A stretch of DNA of 39,585 bases. It comes from Candidatus Limnocylindria bacterium. GTDB lineage: Bacteria > Chloroflexota > Limnocylindria > P2-11E. The stretch's first letter is position 1, and the number at the start of each line of letters is the position of its first letter. The stretch lies in NCBI GenBank assembly GCA_036523395.1, contig DATDEH010000045.1:1-39585 (forward strand), read 5' to 3'. This document shows, one piece after another, positions 25,419 through 32,746 of the stretch. The translations under genes and the position numbers were made by a program. The notes under the pieces are model-generated. The model saw only the letters and a list, made by a program, of their open reading frames with translations, did not search any database and was not told the origin of the DNA.

Positions 25419-26453
25419 CTAGCCGACGGTCTTCTTGTAGAACGCCTTGAGCTCGGCGTCGCTAGTTCCCAGATATCTTTGCGTCGTTGCTATTTGCCGG
25501 TGACCAGCGAGGCGCTGTGCCGACGGAAGGCTCGACGCAGCCCACAGCGTGATCGCGGCGTGGCGCAGCCAGTGTGGTGAAACATCTTCTGCGAGTCCCG
25601 CACGCCGAGCCGCGTCGCGCACGATGCGTTCAGCCGTCCAGACCGTCATGCGGTACGAGCCATCGGCATTCTGCTTACGCGTCACGAAGAGGGCCCCGTC
25701 CTTGTCCTTACGGAGCGTGAGGTAGCGCTGCAGCCATTCGCGTGCCGGGGGGCTCAGATAGGCGCGCCGGTGTCGGTTGCCTTTGCCGAGGACGGTCACC
25801 TCGTCGACGACGCGGATGCCGTCCGCCGGCGTGCGAGCCTCGCGTGACAGCTCGAGCTGGCGTCGATCGAGCCCGATGACCTCTGAGACGCGGCAGCCGG
25901 TCGCGAGCATGAACTGGATGAGCGCGCGCGCGCGCACACCGTCGTCCGTGGATGTGTCACACGCGTCGACGAGGCGCTTCACGCGCTCCTCGGCCAGGTG
26001 GCGGGCGTCCGGGCTGGGCTGCGATGCCTTGGCGAGCTCGACCTTTTCGCGCCCCGGGACCGGCAGATCGAGAAGGGCGCCGAACTTCAAGAGACCCCGC
26101 AGGGCGATCAGATGCAAGTTCTTGGTGGCGGCGGAGATCGACCGTTTGCCTTTGGCAAGGCCGCCGCGAGCCTGGCGGCGCGTGAGATGGCTCCCGTAGG
26201 CCTTGAGCGAGCGGATGTCGAGATCCGAGATGCGCGCCTTCTTGTCGCCCCGCTCGAGGAACGAGCAGAAATCGTGGAGGTACGCGGCGTACTTCGGGAT
26301 CGTCCGTTCCCCCCGGCCCTTGTCACGCAAGTCCTGCAGGAAGGCCGCGGCCAGAGCCCGTACCGGGCTGGAAGGCTTCAGATCTCGGGGATCGACATAG
26401 TCGGAGGCCAGCAGCGCCTGCCAGCCCTCCCCTGAATCAATAGAAATCCTCAT
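25419..26453 (-). CDS. Tyrosine recombinase (XerC/XerD-like integrase)
   Basis: 344 residues. The N-terminal SAM-like DNA-binding domain spans about 30-125 (AFLQDLRDKGRGERTIPKYAAYL). The catalytic domain (about 150-340) holds the complete set: Arg in LATGCRVSEVIGLDRRQLEL, Lys in VLGKGNRHRRAYLSP, HWLRHAA (His-x2-Arg), His in LAGHRQIATTQ and the nucleophile Tyr in QRYLGTSDAEL. It is therefore probably active. No phage, transposon or cargo gene is adjacent and no tRNA lies nearby, so it may be a relic, a stand-alone recombinase or an inversion enzyme. ATG 26453 has AAGGA directly in front, too close for a normal ribosome site. Confidence 0.92.
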   Translation of the reverse strand: MRISIDSGEGWQALLASDYVDPRDLKPSSPVRALAAAFLQDLRDKGRGERTIPKYAAYLHDFCSFLERGDKKARISDLDIRSLKAYGSHLTRRQARGGLAKGKRSISAATKNLHLIALRGLLKFGALLDLPVPGREKVELAKASQPSPDARHLAEERVKRLVDACDTSTDDGVRARALIQFMLATGCRVSEVIGLDRRQLELSREARTPADGIRVVDEVTVLGKGNRHRRAYLSPPAREWLQRYLTLRKDKDGALFVTRKQNADGSYRMTVWTAERIVRDAARRAGLAEDVSPHWLRHAAITLWAASSLPSAQRLAGHRQIATTQRYLGTSDAELKAFYKKTVG

Positions 26454-26464
26454 TCCTTGTGCTA

Positions 26465-26493
26465 AGCATCACAGGAAACGTAGTACCCGTCAA
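26465..26493 (-). promoter_or_regulatory. Putative promoter of the recombinase gene
   Basis: TTGACG (26493-26488), a 17-nt spacer and GATGCT (26470-26465) on the minus strand give a start near 26458, about five bases before the ATG. An inverted TGTG/CACA pair (26472-26457) overlaps the -10, a possible autoregulatory site. Confidence 0.4.
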
Positions 26494-26570
26494 GTGCCTG
26501 GACTGACTCCCCCGGCAACGTCGATCCGTCGACTCGCCGCGTCTCTAGGTGCTTAGATGTGGGCCGCGAG

Positions 26571-26951
26571 TCATGCTCCGTTTGGCTGTACGAAGCGGAA
26601 GTATCCATAGCCCACCGCGAAGATCCCCGTCAGCAGCACGTTGACCCACCCGAACGCGTTCAGGACGCCGCTGAGCTGCGCGATCAGAGAGATGAGGACT
26701 CCGATCGTGCCCTGCAGGAAGAACGCAAGGGTCAGCGTTTGTCTCACCGGGCCCGGCTCGACGTTGCGCATGCTCCAGGCGATGACGACGTCGCTGAGCA
26801 ATGCAGCGCCAAGGAACTGCGCCACGAGTTGAGCGCCGGCATCGGATCTCAAGCCATAGGTCGAATAGAGCAGACCGGGGAGCAGCACAGCGGTCAGACC
26901 AAAGATGGTCGCGACGATCGCGTTGAAGCTGAAGAGCGCGCCGAGTTTCAT
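26571..26951 (-). CDS. Small four-helix membrane protein of unknown function
   Basis: 126 residues with four hydrophobic segments: FSFNAIVATIFGLTAVLLPGLL, the LVAQFLGAALLSDVVIAWSM helix, the FFLQGTIGVLISLIAQLSGVL helix and VNVLLTGIFAVGYGYFRF. No catalytic motif is visible. ATG 26951 is set by AAGGAG about nine nt upstream; a longer in-frame reading to 27068 has no ribosome site and a non-hydrophobic lead. A GGTACGAT box (TACGAT at 26992-26987) is a likely -10. It is divergent from the bactofilin gene. Confidence 0.75.
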   Translation of the reverse strand: MKLGALFSFNAIVATIFGLTAVLLPGLLYSTYGLRSDAGAQLVAQFLGAALLSDVVIAWSMRNVEPGPVRQTLTLAFFLQGTIGVLISLIAQLSGVLNAFGWVNVLLTGIFAVGYGYFRFVQPNGA

Positions 26952-26986
26952 CGCCTTTCTCCTTCCCCGCGCGAACTGGCCGGCGG

Positions 26987-26992
26987 ATCGTA
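26987..26992 (-). promoter_or_regulatory. Putative extended -10 box for the 4-TM protein gene
   Basis: TACGAT preceded by GGGG on the minus strand, about 35 nt upstream of ATG 26951, with a ribosome site in between. It matches the GGTACnnT pattern seen at rpsO and glutamine synthetase. Confidence 0.35.
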
Positions 26993-27090
26993 CCCCGGCC
27001 TGACGGACAGACTGGCAGGCAGGACCCATACCAGCCGTCGACGCCCCACGTTCTTTTAGAGCGCCCACCCGCGTGAAGGGGGTCGATCAG

Positions 27091-27564
27091 ATGTTCAGCA
27101 CCGAGGTCAGACCAGACGAAGCCGTCCGCGCGTCAGACGGGAACCGCAAGCTCCAGTTCGAAGGTACGGTCGAGGTCGAGGGCACCTTCACGGACCAGAT
27201 GCTGAACGCGCTGTTCGGCGTTGATTCCCAGGTCAACGGCAAGCTCCATTTCGAAGGCGCGGTCCAGATCGACGGCACCTTCACCGGCAGCATCACGACC
27301 AGCGACCTGCTCATCATCGGCGAGCACGCCAAGATCTTGGCGGACATCAACTGCGGCTCCGCGGTCGTGAGCGGCGAGGTCACGGGGAACATCACCGCAG
27401 CCGGGTCCGTCGACCTGCACAAGGGCGCGCACGTGAAGGGCGACATCGTCACGCCGACGCTCGGCATCGACAAGGGCGCCGTGTTCGACGGGATGTCACG
27501 GATGCTCGGAGCGCCGGCGACGTTCGGCAGCCTCGAGCGGCGCGGGCGCCCGCGAGGCCGCTGA
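27091..27564 (+). CDS. Bactofilin
   Basis: Bactofilins polymerise into membrane-associated filaments that scaffold cell-shape and wall enzymes. The 157-residue protein is a repetitive beta-helix: LQFEGTVEVEGTF, VNGKLHFEGAVQIDGTFTGSI, LLIIGEHAKILADINCGSAVV, SGEVTGNITAAGSVDLHKGAH, then VKGDIVTPTLGIDKGAVFDGM, closing with the usual GAVF(D/E)G turn. An Arg/Gly-rich tail follows. ATG 27091 has AAGGGGG (27076-27082) at 8-nt spacing; GTG 27073 is less likely because it contains that ribosome site. A bactofilin beside envelope genes fits a local morphogenetic role. Confidence 0.88.
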   Translation: MFSTEVRPDEAVRASDGNRKLQFEGTVEVEGTFTDQMLNALFGVDSQVNGKLHFEGAVQIDGTFTGSITTSDLLIIGEHAKILADINCGSAVVSGEVTGNITAAGSVDLHKGAHVKGDIVTPTLGIDKGAVFDGMSRMLGAPATFGSLERRGRPRGR

Positions 27565-27595
27565 GGTCCTTTTTAGGGCCTGCTACTCCTCTGCG

Positions 27596-27624
27596 ATGAC
27601 CCGAGCGTAGTGGGCTCGTAGGGT
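27596..27624 (+). promoter_or_regulatory. Putative leaderless promoter of the FecR-domain gene
   Basis: ATGACC (27596-27601), 17 nt, TAGGGT (27619-27624), then exactly 6 nt to ATG 27631. No Shine-Dalgarno is present. This is the one leaderless candidate here with a recognisable -35 element. Confidence 0.5.
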
Positions 27625-27630
27625 CACGCG

Positions 27631-29478
27631 ATGGGCTCCAAGCGAGTACGCATCCTCCTGGTCGCGCTCCTCATTGCCGGCGTGCTCATACCGGCAGCGC
27701 TGATCCTCACCCAACAGCCCGCCTCTGCCGCCAACATGACCCTCACCGTCCTCGGTGGCACGGCCGAGATTGCGCGAGGTGCCGGCGGCTTTGCCCGCGC
27801 AGCGGATGGCCAGGTCTTGAACGCCGGCGATCGCGTGCGTACTGCCGACGCGGGCCACGCGGTCGTGACGTTCCTCGATGGCTCGACGGTTGAGATCGAA
27901 CCCGCGACGACGATCACGGTCATTCAGGCGACCGCCGCCGCGAGCGGAGCGATCACGATCCAGCTCGAGCAGTCGATCGGCCGCACGTGGTCGAGCGTGG
28001 AGCGACTCCTCGACCCTGATTCGAAGTTCGAGCTACGCACCCCGACCGCCACTGCGACGGTGCGTGGCACCGGCTTCGTCACCGACGTGCAGGCCAGCGG
28101 CGCAACGACGGTCGCGACCACGGACGGCATCGTCGAGCTAAGCGCGCAAGGCACGACGGTCGTCGTACCGGCGGGCTCGCTCACGACCGTCCAGCCGAAC
28201 GCGGCCCCTTCCCCACCCGGGCCCGCTCCGCGGGCGCAGAACACCCTGCGCTTCGGGCTGCATTCGCCCGCGCATTTGATCGTTGTCGATGCATTCGGCC
28301 GCGCGTGTGGCATCGTGCCGGCCGGCCCGACGCTGGTCCGGCAGATCCCGGGCTGCCTCGCGACGGAGGTGGGCGTCGACCCGCAGCTCGTGGACCTGCC
28401 GAACGCTGCGGCGGGCATCTATTCGATCGTCATCGAGACCATCGCACCGGGCGGTGACTTCGTCGCGACCGCGTCCGCGGTCGATGGCGCCGGCACGTTG
28501 TCATTCAACTACTGGGTGACCGGAGGCGGCCCGCCCGGGACGAAGTTCGGCTCGACTCTGACAGTCGAAGCAGGACCACGCGGCGCGCTAAGTGCGAGGG
28601 GACTCGGCAAGCTGAGTCTTGTCGAGCATGCGCCGACCCACGTGGTGATCGTGCCCGGCTCGCCGCGACCGGCTGCCAGCGGTAGCCCCGACACAAGGCT
28701 CTTCGCGTTCCTCCCTCGCTTCGGTTTCACCGCCGGGATCGAGGTGACGCCGCCACCACTCGGTCAGTCGCCCGCACCGAACCCGACATCGAGCGGAGCA
28801 CCAAGCCCAACGCCGTCACCGACCCCGACCGAGGTCGCCGCGCCCGAGCCGACGCTCGCAGCGAGCGCGCCGCCGGCGCGGACGCTCCCGCCGCCACCTC
28901 CACCGACGCCGACGGCCGCACCGACGCCGAGCCCCACACCGCCACAGGCGCTGAGTCCCACGCCGGCGCCGACGCCGTCGGTCCCGACTCTCATCGGTGG
29001 CATCGCCGCTCCGGGAAGTCTGTTCAACGTCATCGGTCACGGATGGGCGACGGCACTGATCACGATCAGCTGGGAGGACGGGAGGCCTCTCGTGCAAACG
29101 ACCGCGGATGCATCCGGTGACTTCGCAGTGGCGGTGACCGTGCCGTTCGATTCGACTCCCGGGACCTCATATCGGTTTACCGCGAGCGACGCGCGGCTTA
29201 CGGCGACCGGCCAGATCGCGGTCTACCTGCCGTCGATCGCGGTGAGCTGCGGCAGTGTCACCACGGCGGTTTCGGTCACGGGCAGTGGGTGGCCGCGAGC
29301 GGCTCGCTACGCGATCCGGTCCACGCTGCTCCCGACTCCACTTTCCGGGACGGTCGGCGGCGACGGTGCGTTCACCGCGTCGTTCACGCCACCGGCCGGG
29401 GTGTTGACCGGCGACTACCAGATCACGGCGAATGTTGGATCGCTGCTCGCGGAGCCGCAGACGTGCACGCTTCGTTGA
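27631..29478 (+). CDS. Secreted FecR-domain surface protein with Pro-rich linker
   Basis: 615 residues. A signal peptide or anchor covers residues 1-34. The FecR-type domain (about 36-190) shows LTVLGGTAEIARG, LNAGDRVRTADAGHAVVTFLDG, STVEIEPATTITV and LRTPTATATVRGTGFVTDV, as in envelope FecR-like proteins that lack a TonB system. A middle region (about 205-370) of beta-rich character is unrecognised. A Pro/Thr/Ser linker (about 372-450, many PTP and PSP) leads to two C-terminal Ig-like domains (about 453-615; VIGHGWATALITISWEDGRP and VTGSGWPRAARYAIRSTLLP repeat one plan). No sigma factor gene is adjacent, so a signalling role like classical FecR is not supported; display at the cell surface is more likely. 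Confidence 0.82.
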   Translation: MGSKRVRILLVALLIAGVLIPAALILTQQPASAANMTLTVLGGTAEIARGAGGFARAADGQVLNAGDRVRTADAGHAVVTFLDGSTVEIEPATTITVIQATAAASGAITIQLEQSIGRTWSSVERLLDPDSKFELRTPTATATVRGTGFVTDVQASGATTVATTDGIVELSAQGTTVVVPAGSLTTVQPNAAPSPPGPAPRAQNTLRFGLHSPAHLIVVDAFGRACGIVPAGPTLVRQIPGCLATEVGVDPQLVDLPNAAAGIYSIVIETIAPGGDFVATASAVDGAGTLSFNYWVTGGGPPGTKFGSTLTVEAGPRGALSARGLGKLSLVEHAPTHVVIVPGSPRPAASGSPDTRLFAFLPRFGFTAGIEVTPPPLGQSPAPNPTSSGAPSPTPSPTPTEVAAPEPTLAASAPPARTLPPPPPPTPTAAPTPSPTPPQALSPTPAPTPSVPTLIGGIAAPGSLFNVIGHGWATALITISWEDGRPLVQTTADASGDFAVAVTVPFDSTPGTSYRFTASDARLTATGQIAVYLPSIAVSCGSVTTAVSVTGSGWPRAARYAIRSTLLPTPLSGTVGGDGAFTASFTPPAGVLTGDYQITANVGSLLAEPQTCTLR

Positions 29479-29489
29479 GCGGGGCCGCG

Positions 29490-29525
29490 CCGACCGGGCC
29501 GGAGTAAGCACCCCGGCCCGGTCGG
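29490..29525. terminator. Bidirectional hairpin between convergent surface-protein genes
   Basis: A perfect 13-bp stem (29490-29502 with 29513-29525), very G+C-rich, with a 10-nt loop. It lies between the stop of the FecR-domain gene (29478) and that of the beta-propeller gene (29536). No U-tract follows on either strand. Confidence 0.65.
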
Positions 29526-29535
29526 TCGCAACCAC

Positions 29536-31677
29536 TTAGATCAGGCGCACGAGGCGACCAAGCAGGGAGGCGAGGTCGTCGGATACGTCTCGCTGAGACG
29601 CGAGGAAGTTGTCGAGAGCATGTAGCTCACCGGCCCTGGCCATGGCGTTCGGTGCGCTGGCAATGGACGTCACCCGGGCGCACAGGGTGCCGGCATGCCT
29701 GAGTGACGCGGTGAGACGGCAGATCCCGCGGGTGGTCACCGCGACGGTGAAGCTGGTCGTGGCACTCGTCGAGTTGCCGGCGTTGTCGGCGGCAGTTGCG
29801 ATGAGCATCACTTCGGTTGTCGGGCTCGTCCCGACGTAGTCAGTCGCCGGACCGGCAGCGACGGTCGGACAGGTTGTCGTGGCGATCCCCGACAGGGCAT
29901 CGCCTGCTTCGCACGTGATGCCAACTGCCTGATCCACCTCGTAGGTTCCCGCGTTCCCGCTGAACGCGATCGTCGGAGCGGTCCTGTCGATCCGGATCGG
30001 ACCGAACGTGGCGTGTGCGGTGTTGCCCGCGATGTCTCTCGCGGTGCCTGCGCTTGCTGTCCCGTCGGCGCTGGTGTCGTAGCTGAACAGCTGATCGCTC
30101 GTACAGCCAACGACCCCGGACAGCGGATCCGTGCACGTGTAATGGACGGTGACGGGCTGGTTGGTCCAGCTTCCCGCTGGGTATGCGTTGCCGTCGGCTG
30201 TCGTGGCGCTTGCAATGATCGTCGGCGCCGTGCGGTCGATCCGGATCGGGCCGTAGGCCACGGTCGCCAGGTTGCCGGCGTTGTCCGTCGCGGTACCGCT
30301 GGTGGTGACGGTTCCTTCGTCCGTGAAGGTCTGGTCGCCGGCGCAGGTTGCGAGCCCAGAGGAGGCGATGGTCGGCAGATGTAGGTCCACACAGGTGTAG
30401 TGGACAGTCACGGCCTCGGTGGACCAGAGCCCCGGGAAGTACCGGTTTCCAGAGGCCGTGGTCGCGGTCGCCGTGATGAACGGCGAGAACACGTCAATCT
30501 TGACCTTGACGCTTCGGGTTGCCGAGAGACCATCGCCATTCGTTGCGGTGCAGCTCGTGACCCTGCCGTCGGTGCCTGTCGTAAATGTGGAGGGCCCGCA
30601 ACCGCTGGAGGAGGCGACCCCGGTGTCGGGATCGCTCACCGTCCAGCTCACGGTGACGCTTCCGTTGTTCCAGCCACTCTCGTTCGGCGCTGGCGTGACT
30701 GCGGGCGTGATCGTCGGAGCCGATAGGTCCGACAGAGCGATCACCGCCACGGCGCTCAGGAAGTACTTCGGAACATAGACCTTGCCCGTTCGCGGGTTCG
30801 CTTCGATGCTCCCGCCCGAGAATGTGCCGATATCGACGAAACCGAGCTCGGTGTTGGAGCGGCCATCGATGACCGAGATCTTTCCGAATCCGCCCGTGTA
30901 CACCCGGTCCCGTGCCGTATCGACCGCGACGTCGCTCCCACCTTCCGCCTCGATCGTCGCGGTGATTTCGAGGGTCGTGGCGTCCATGACCGTCAGGGTC
31001 GGATTCGTCGCGACGTAGAGACGGTTCGTCTCCGAGTTGACGGCGACGCCGTAGGGTTGGCCGCCGACCACCGCGGCTGCGACGACCGTGTTCGTGGCCC
31101 CATCGATCACGCTCACGCTGCCGGATGAGCCATTGGTGAGGTACACGCGATTTGTTCGCGGGTTGACGGCGATGCCATTGGCGCCGTCCGGCGTATTGAG
31201 CGTGGCGATCACGGAGTTCGTCGTGCTATCGATCACGGAGAGGTTGTGGTCGTACAGGTTCGCCACATAGACGCGGTCCGTCTCCGCGTTCACGGCGATC
31301 GAGAAGGGGCCCAGGCCCACGCCGATGCTCGCGATCACCGCGTTCGTCGCACCATCGATCACTGACACGGTTCGGATGAGATTGGTGACGTACACGCGAT
31401 TCGTCCGAGTATTCACGGCGACAGCGGTGGGAACACCGCCCTCAGCGATAGTGGCGATGACGCCGTCGGTGGCAGCGTCGATCACCGTGACGGTGTTGGA
31501 CCCGCGATTGGCGACGTAGATCCGCCCGGTCTCGGGATTCACCGCGACGCCGGTCGGATTCGTCCCCGCCGGGATGCTGCCCGTGACGGCGTCTGCCGCC
31601 TGAGGGGCCAGGTTCGTTAGCGCGAGCACGAGGGTGGCAACGAGCGCGATCGTCCCGTGGATCCCGCGAGGTTCCAT
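29536..31677 (-). CDS. Secreted YVTN beta-propeller / Ig-like repeat surface protein
   Basis: 713 residues. Signal peptide 1-30 (cleaved near AADA/VTG). Residues 32-317 form seven repeats of about 40 residues with the pattern AVNPxTxRVYVxN, VSVIDxxTNxVIAxI, a seven-bladed YVTN propeller. Residues 319-645 hold four Ig-like repeats; the second and third are near copies (WSTEAVTVHYTCVD and WTNQPVTVHYTCTD, each ending in GPIRIDRTAPTI). The last 65 residues are a helical module with two Cys (GICRLTASLRHAGTLCARV), as in other surface proteins of Gram-positive-type bacteria. ATG 31677 has AAAGGGG just upstream; a longer in-frame reading runs through the leader hairpins. Role: probably adhesion or S-layer-like; ligand unknown. 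Confidence 0.85.
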   Translation of the reverse strand: MEPRGIHGTIALVATLVLALTNLAPQAADAVTGSIPAGTNPTGVAVNPETGRIYVANRGSNTVTVIDAATDGVIATIAEGGVPTAVAVNTRTNRVYVTNLIRTVSVIDGATNAVIASIGVGLGPFSIAVNAETDRVYVANLYDHNLSVIDSTTNSVIATLNTPDGANGIAVNPRTNRVYLTNGSSGSVSVIDGATNTVVAAAVVGGQPYGVAVNSETNRLYVATNPTLTVMDATTLEITATIEAEGGSDVAVDTARDRVYTGGFGKISVIDGRSNTELGFVDIGTFSGGSIEANPRTGKVYVPKYFLSAVAVIALSDLSAPTITPAVTPAPNESGWNNGSVTVSWTVSDPDTGVASSSGCGPSTFTTGTDGRVTSCTATNGDGLSATRSVKVKIDVFSPFITATATTASGNRYFPGLWSTEAVTVHYTCVDLHLPTIASSGLATCAGDQTFTDEGTVTTSGTATDNAGNLATVAYGPIRIDRTAPTIIASATTADGNAYPAGSWTNQPVTVHYTCTDPLSGVVGCTSDQLFSYDTSADGTASAGTARDIAGNTAHATFGPIRIDRTAPTIAFSGNAGTYEVDQAVGITCEAGDALSGIATTTCPTVAAGPATDYVGTSPTTEVMLIATAADNAGNSTSATTSFTVAVTTRGICRLTASLRHAGTLCARVTSIASAPNAMARAGELHALDNFLASQRDVSDDLASLLGRLVRLI

Positions 31678-31740
31678 GTCTTCCCCTTTCCTAGCCGCCT
31701 CAGCGGCTGACGGGAAGGTGGCGGGCGAAGGCCCACCGCG
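31678..31740 (-). promoter_or_regulatory. Structured 5' leader of the beta-propeller gene, may hide its ribosome site
   Basis: In transcript order: a hairpin (31737-31717, GGTG/CACC plus GGC/GCC with a bulge), a CTTCCC tract (31717-31712), a perfect 6-bp hairpin AGCCGC-TGAG-GCGGCT (31708-31693), and the ribosome site GGGGAAG (31686-31680). CTTCCC is complementary to GGGAAG, so the second hairpin would be enclosed and the ribosome site blocked. It fits no riboswitch class I know. Confidence 0.4.
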
Positions 31741-31762
31741 GCATCCGGAAGACTGCATACGC

Positions 31763-31786
31763 GGTACTTAGGTCGGTGCTTAGGTC
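31763..31786. repeat. Tandem 12-bp direct repeat
   Basis: GGTACTTAGGTC (31763-31774) is followed at once by GGTGCTTAGGTC (31775-31786), 11 of 12 identical. It lies in the 169-nt divergent gap between the beta-propeller gene and the EamA gene, upstream of both, and could bind a dimeric regulator. Confidence 0.5.
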
Positions 31787-31834
31787 GCCGACGAAGGCGC
31801 CCACTCCGTAGCGCACGTAATAGAGCCGTCACGG

Positions 31835-31840
31835 TACCGT
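31835..31840 (+). promoter_or_regulatory. Putative leaderless -10 box for the EamA transporter gene
   Basis: TACCGT ends 6 nt before GTG 31847. The box is inside the 10-bp palindrome ACGGTACCGT (31831-31840). No Shine-Dalgarno is present. Confidence 0.45.
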
Positions 31841-31846
31841 TGGCGG

Positions 31847-32746
31847 GTGACACGACGCGGCTGGGTCCTCTTCGCGGCGATGGGCCTCATCTGGGGGATC
31901 CCGTACCTCTTCATCAAGATCGCGGTCAGCGAGCTGACGCCAGCGAGCCTCGTGTTCCTCCGCACGGCGATCGGCGCCGCGCTCCTCCTGCCGATCGCGT
32001 TCGCGCGTAAAGACCTCGGCCCTCTGCTTCCCCACTGGAAATGGATCGTCGCGTACACCTTGGTCGAGGTCGCGGCGCCGTGGTTCTTCCTGTCCGATGC
32101 GGAGCGACGGATCTCGAGCTCGCTGTCCGGTCTGCTCATCGCGCTGGTGCCCTCGATCGGTGCGATCCTCGCCTGGGCGACCGGAAGTGACGACCGGCTC
32201 GATCTGCGCCGGATCGCTGGACTGGGGCTGGGTTTCCTCGGCGTCGCTGCACTCGTCGGCCTCGACGTCGGTGCCGGCGACATCGGCGCGGTGGGCGAGG
32301 TCGCGCTCGTGGCCCTTGGCTACGCGCTGGGAGCGCTGATCATCGCGCGGAAGCTGCAGGGTCTCCCGCTCTTCGGCGTCGTGGCGTCCTCGCTCGCGTT
32401 GGCGATGCTCGCGTACGCGCCAGTCGGCCTCGCGCAGCTGCCGCGCTCGCTGCCTTCGGCCGACGTGATCGTCGCCGTCGCGGTCCTGGGCGTGATCTGC
32501 ACCGCCTTCGCCTTCCTCGTCTTCTTCCCGCTGGTGGCGGAAGTCGGCGCCGCGCGCGCGACGGTCATCACTTACGTCAACCCGGCGGTCGCGCTCGCCC
32601 TTGGCGTCGTGTTCCTCAAAGAGCCGCTCACGATCGGGATCGTGCTCGGGTTCGTTCTCATCGTGCTCGGTTCGATACTCGCGACGCGGCGGACCACGCC
32701 CGCGAGGCCGTCAGTCGCGCTTTCGCGCTCGCCAGACCTCCTCTGA
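31847..32746 (+). CDS. EamA-family (DMT superfamily) transporter
   Basis: 299 residues and ten predicted helices in two EamA repeats (about 5-135 and 150-285). Typical segments are GLIWGIPYLFIKIAVSELTP in helix 1, LRTAIGAALLLPIAF, SSLSGLLIALVPSIGAILAW, and in the second repeat AFLVFFPLVAEVGAARATVI followed by YVNPAVALALGVVFLKEPLT. Members export amino acids or other small metabolites; the substrate is unknown. GTG start without ribosome site. Its last 36 bp overlap the end of the convergent methyltransferase gene. Confidence 0.88.
   Translation: MTRRGWVLFAAMGLIWGIPYLFIKIAVSELTPASLVFLRTAIGAALLLPIAFARKDLGPLLPHWKWIVAYTLVEVAAPWFFLSDAERRISSSLSGLLIALVPSIGAILAWATGSDDRLDLRRIAGLGLGFLGVAALVGLDVGAGDIGAVGEVALVALGYALGALIIARKLQGLPLFGVVASSLALAMLAYAPVGLAQLPRSLPSADVIVAVAVLGVICTAFAFLVFFPLVAEVGAARATVITYVNPAVALALGVVFLKEPLTIGIVLGFVLIVLGSILATRRTTPARPSVALSRSPDLL

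Noticed and set aside
25419-26453. Integron integrase with attC cassettes
   Set aside because: The recombinase lacks the sequence character of IntI, and no series of attC-like sites with cassette genes is present.
27073-27093. GTG 27073 as start of the bactofilin
   Set aside because: The purine-rich AAGGGGG that serves ATG 27091 lies within the would-be extension, and the added residues are not bactofilin-like.
27565-27600. Terminator after the bactofilin gene (AGGTCC, T-rich loop, GGGCCT)
   Set aside because: The stem is six pairs with a G-U pair, the T-run is in the loop and not after the stem.
31678-31800. Cyclic di-GMP or another known riboswitch upstream of the beta-propeller gene
   Set aside because: The conserved GCAAAGCC and related core elements are absent, and the hairpins fit no class I can recall. 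It is kept only as an unclassified leader.
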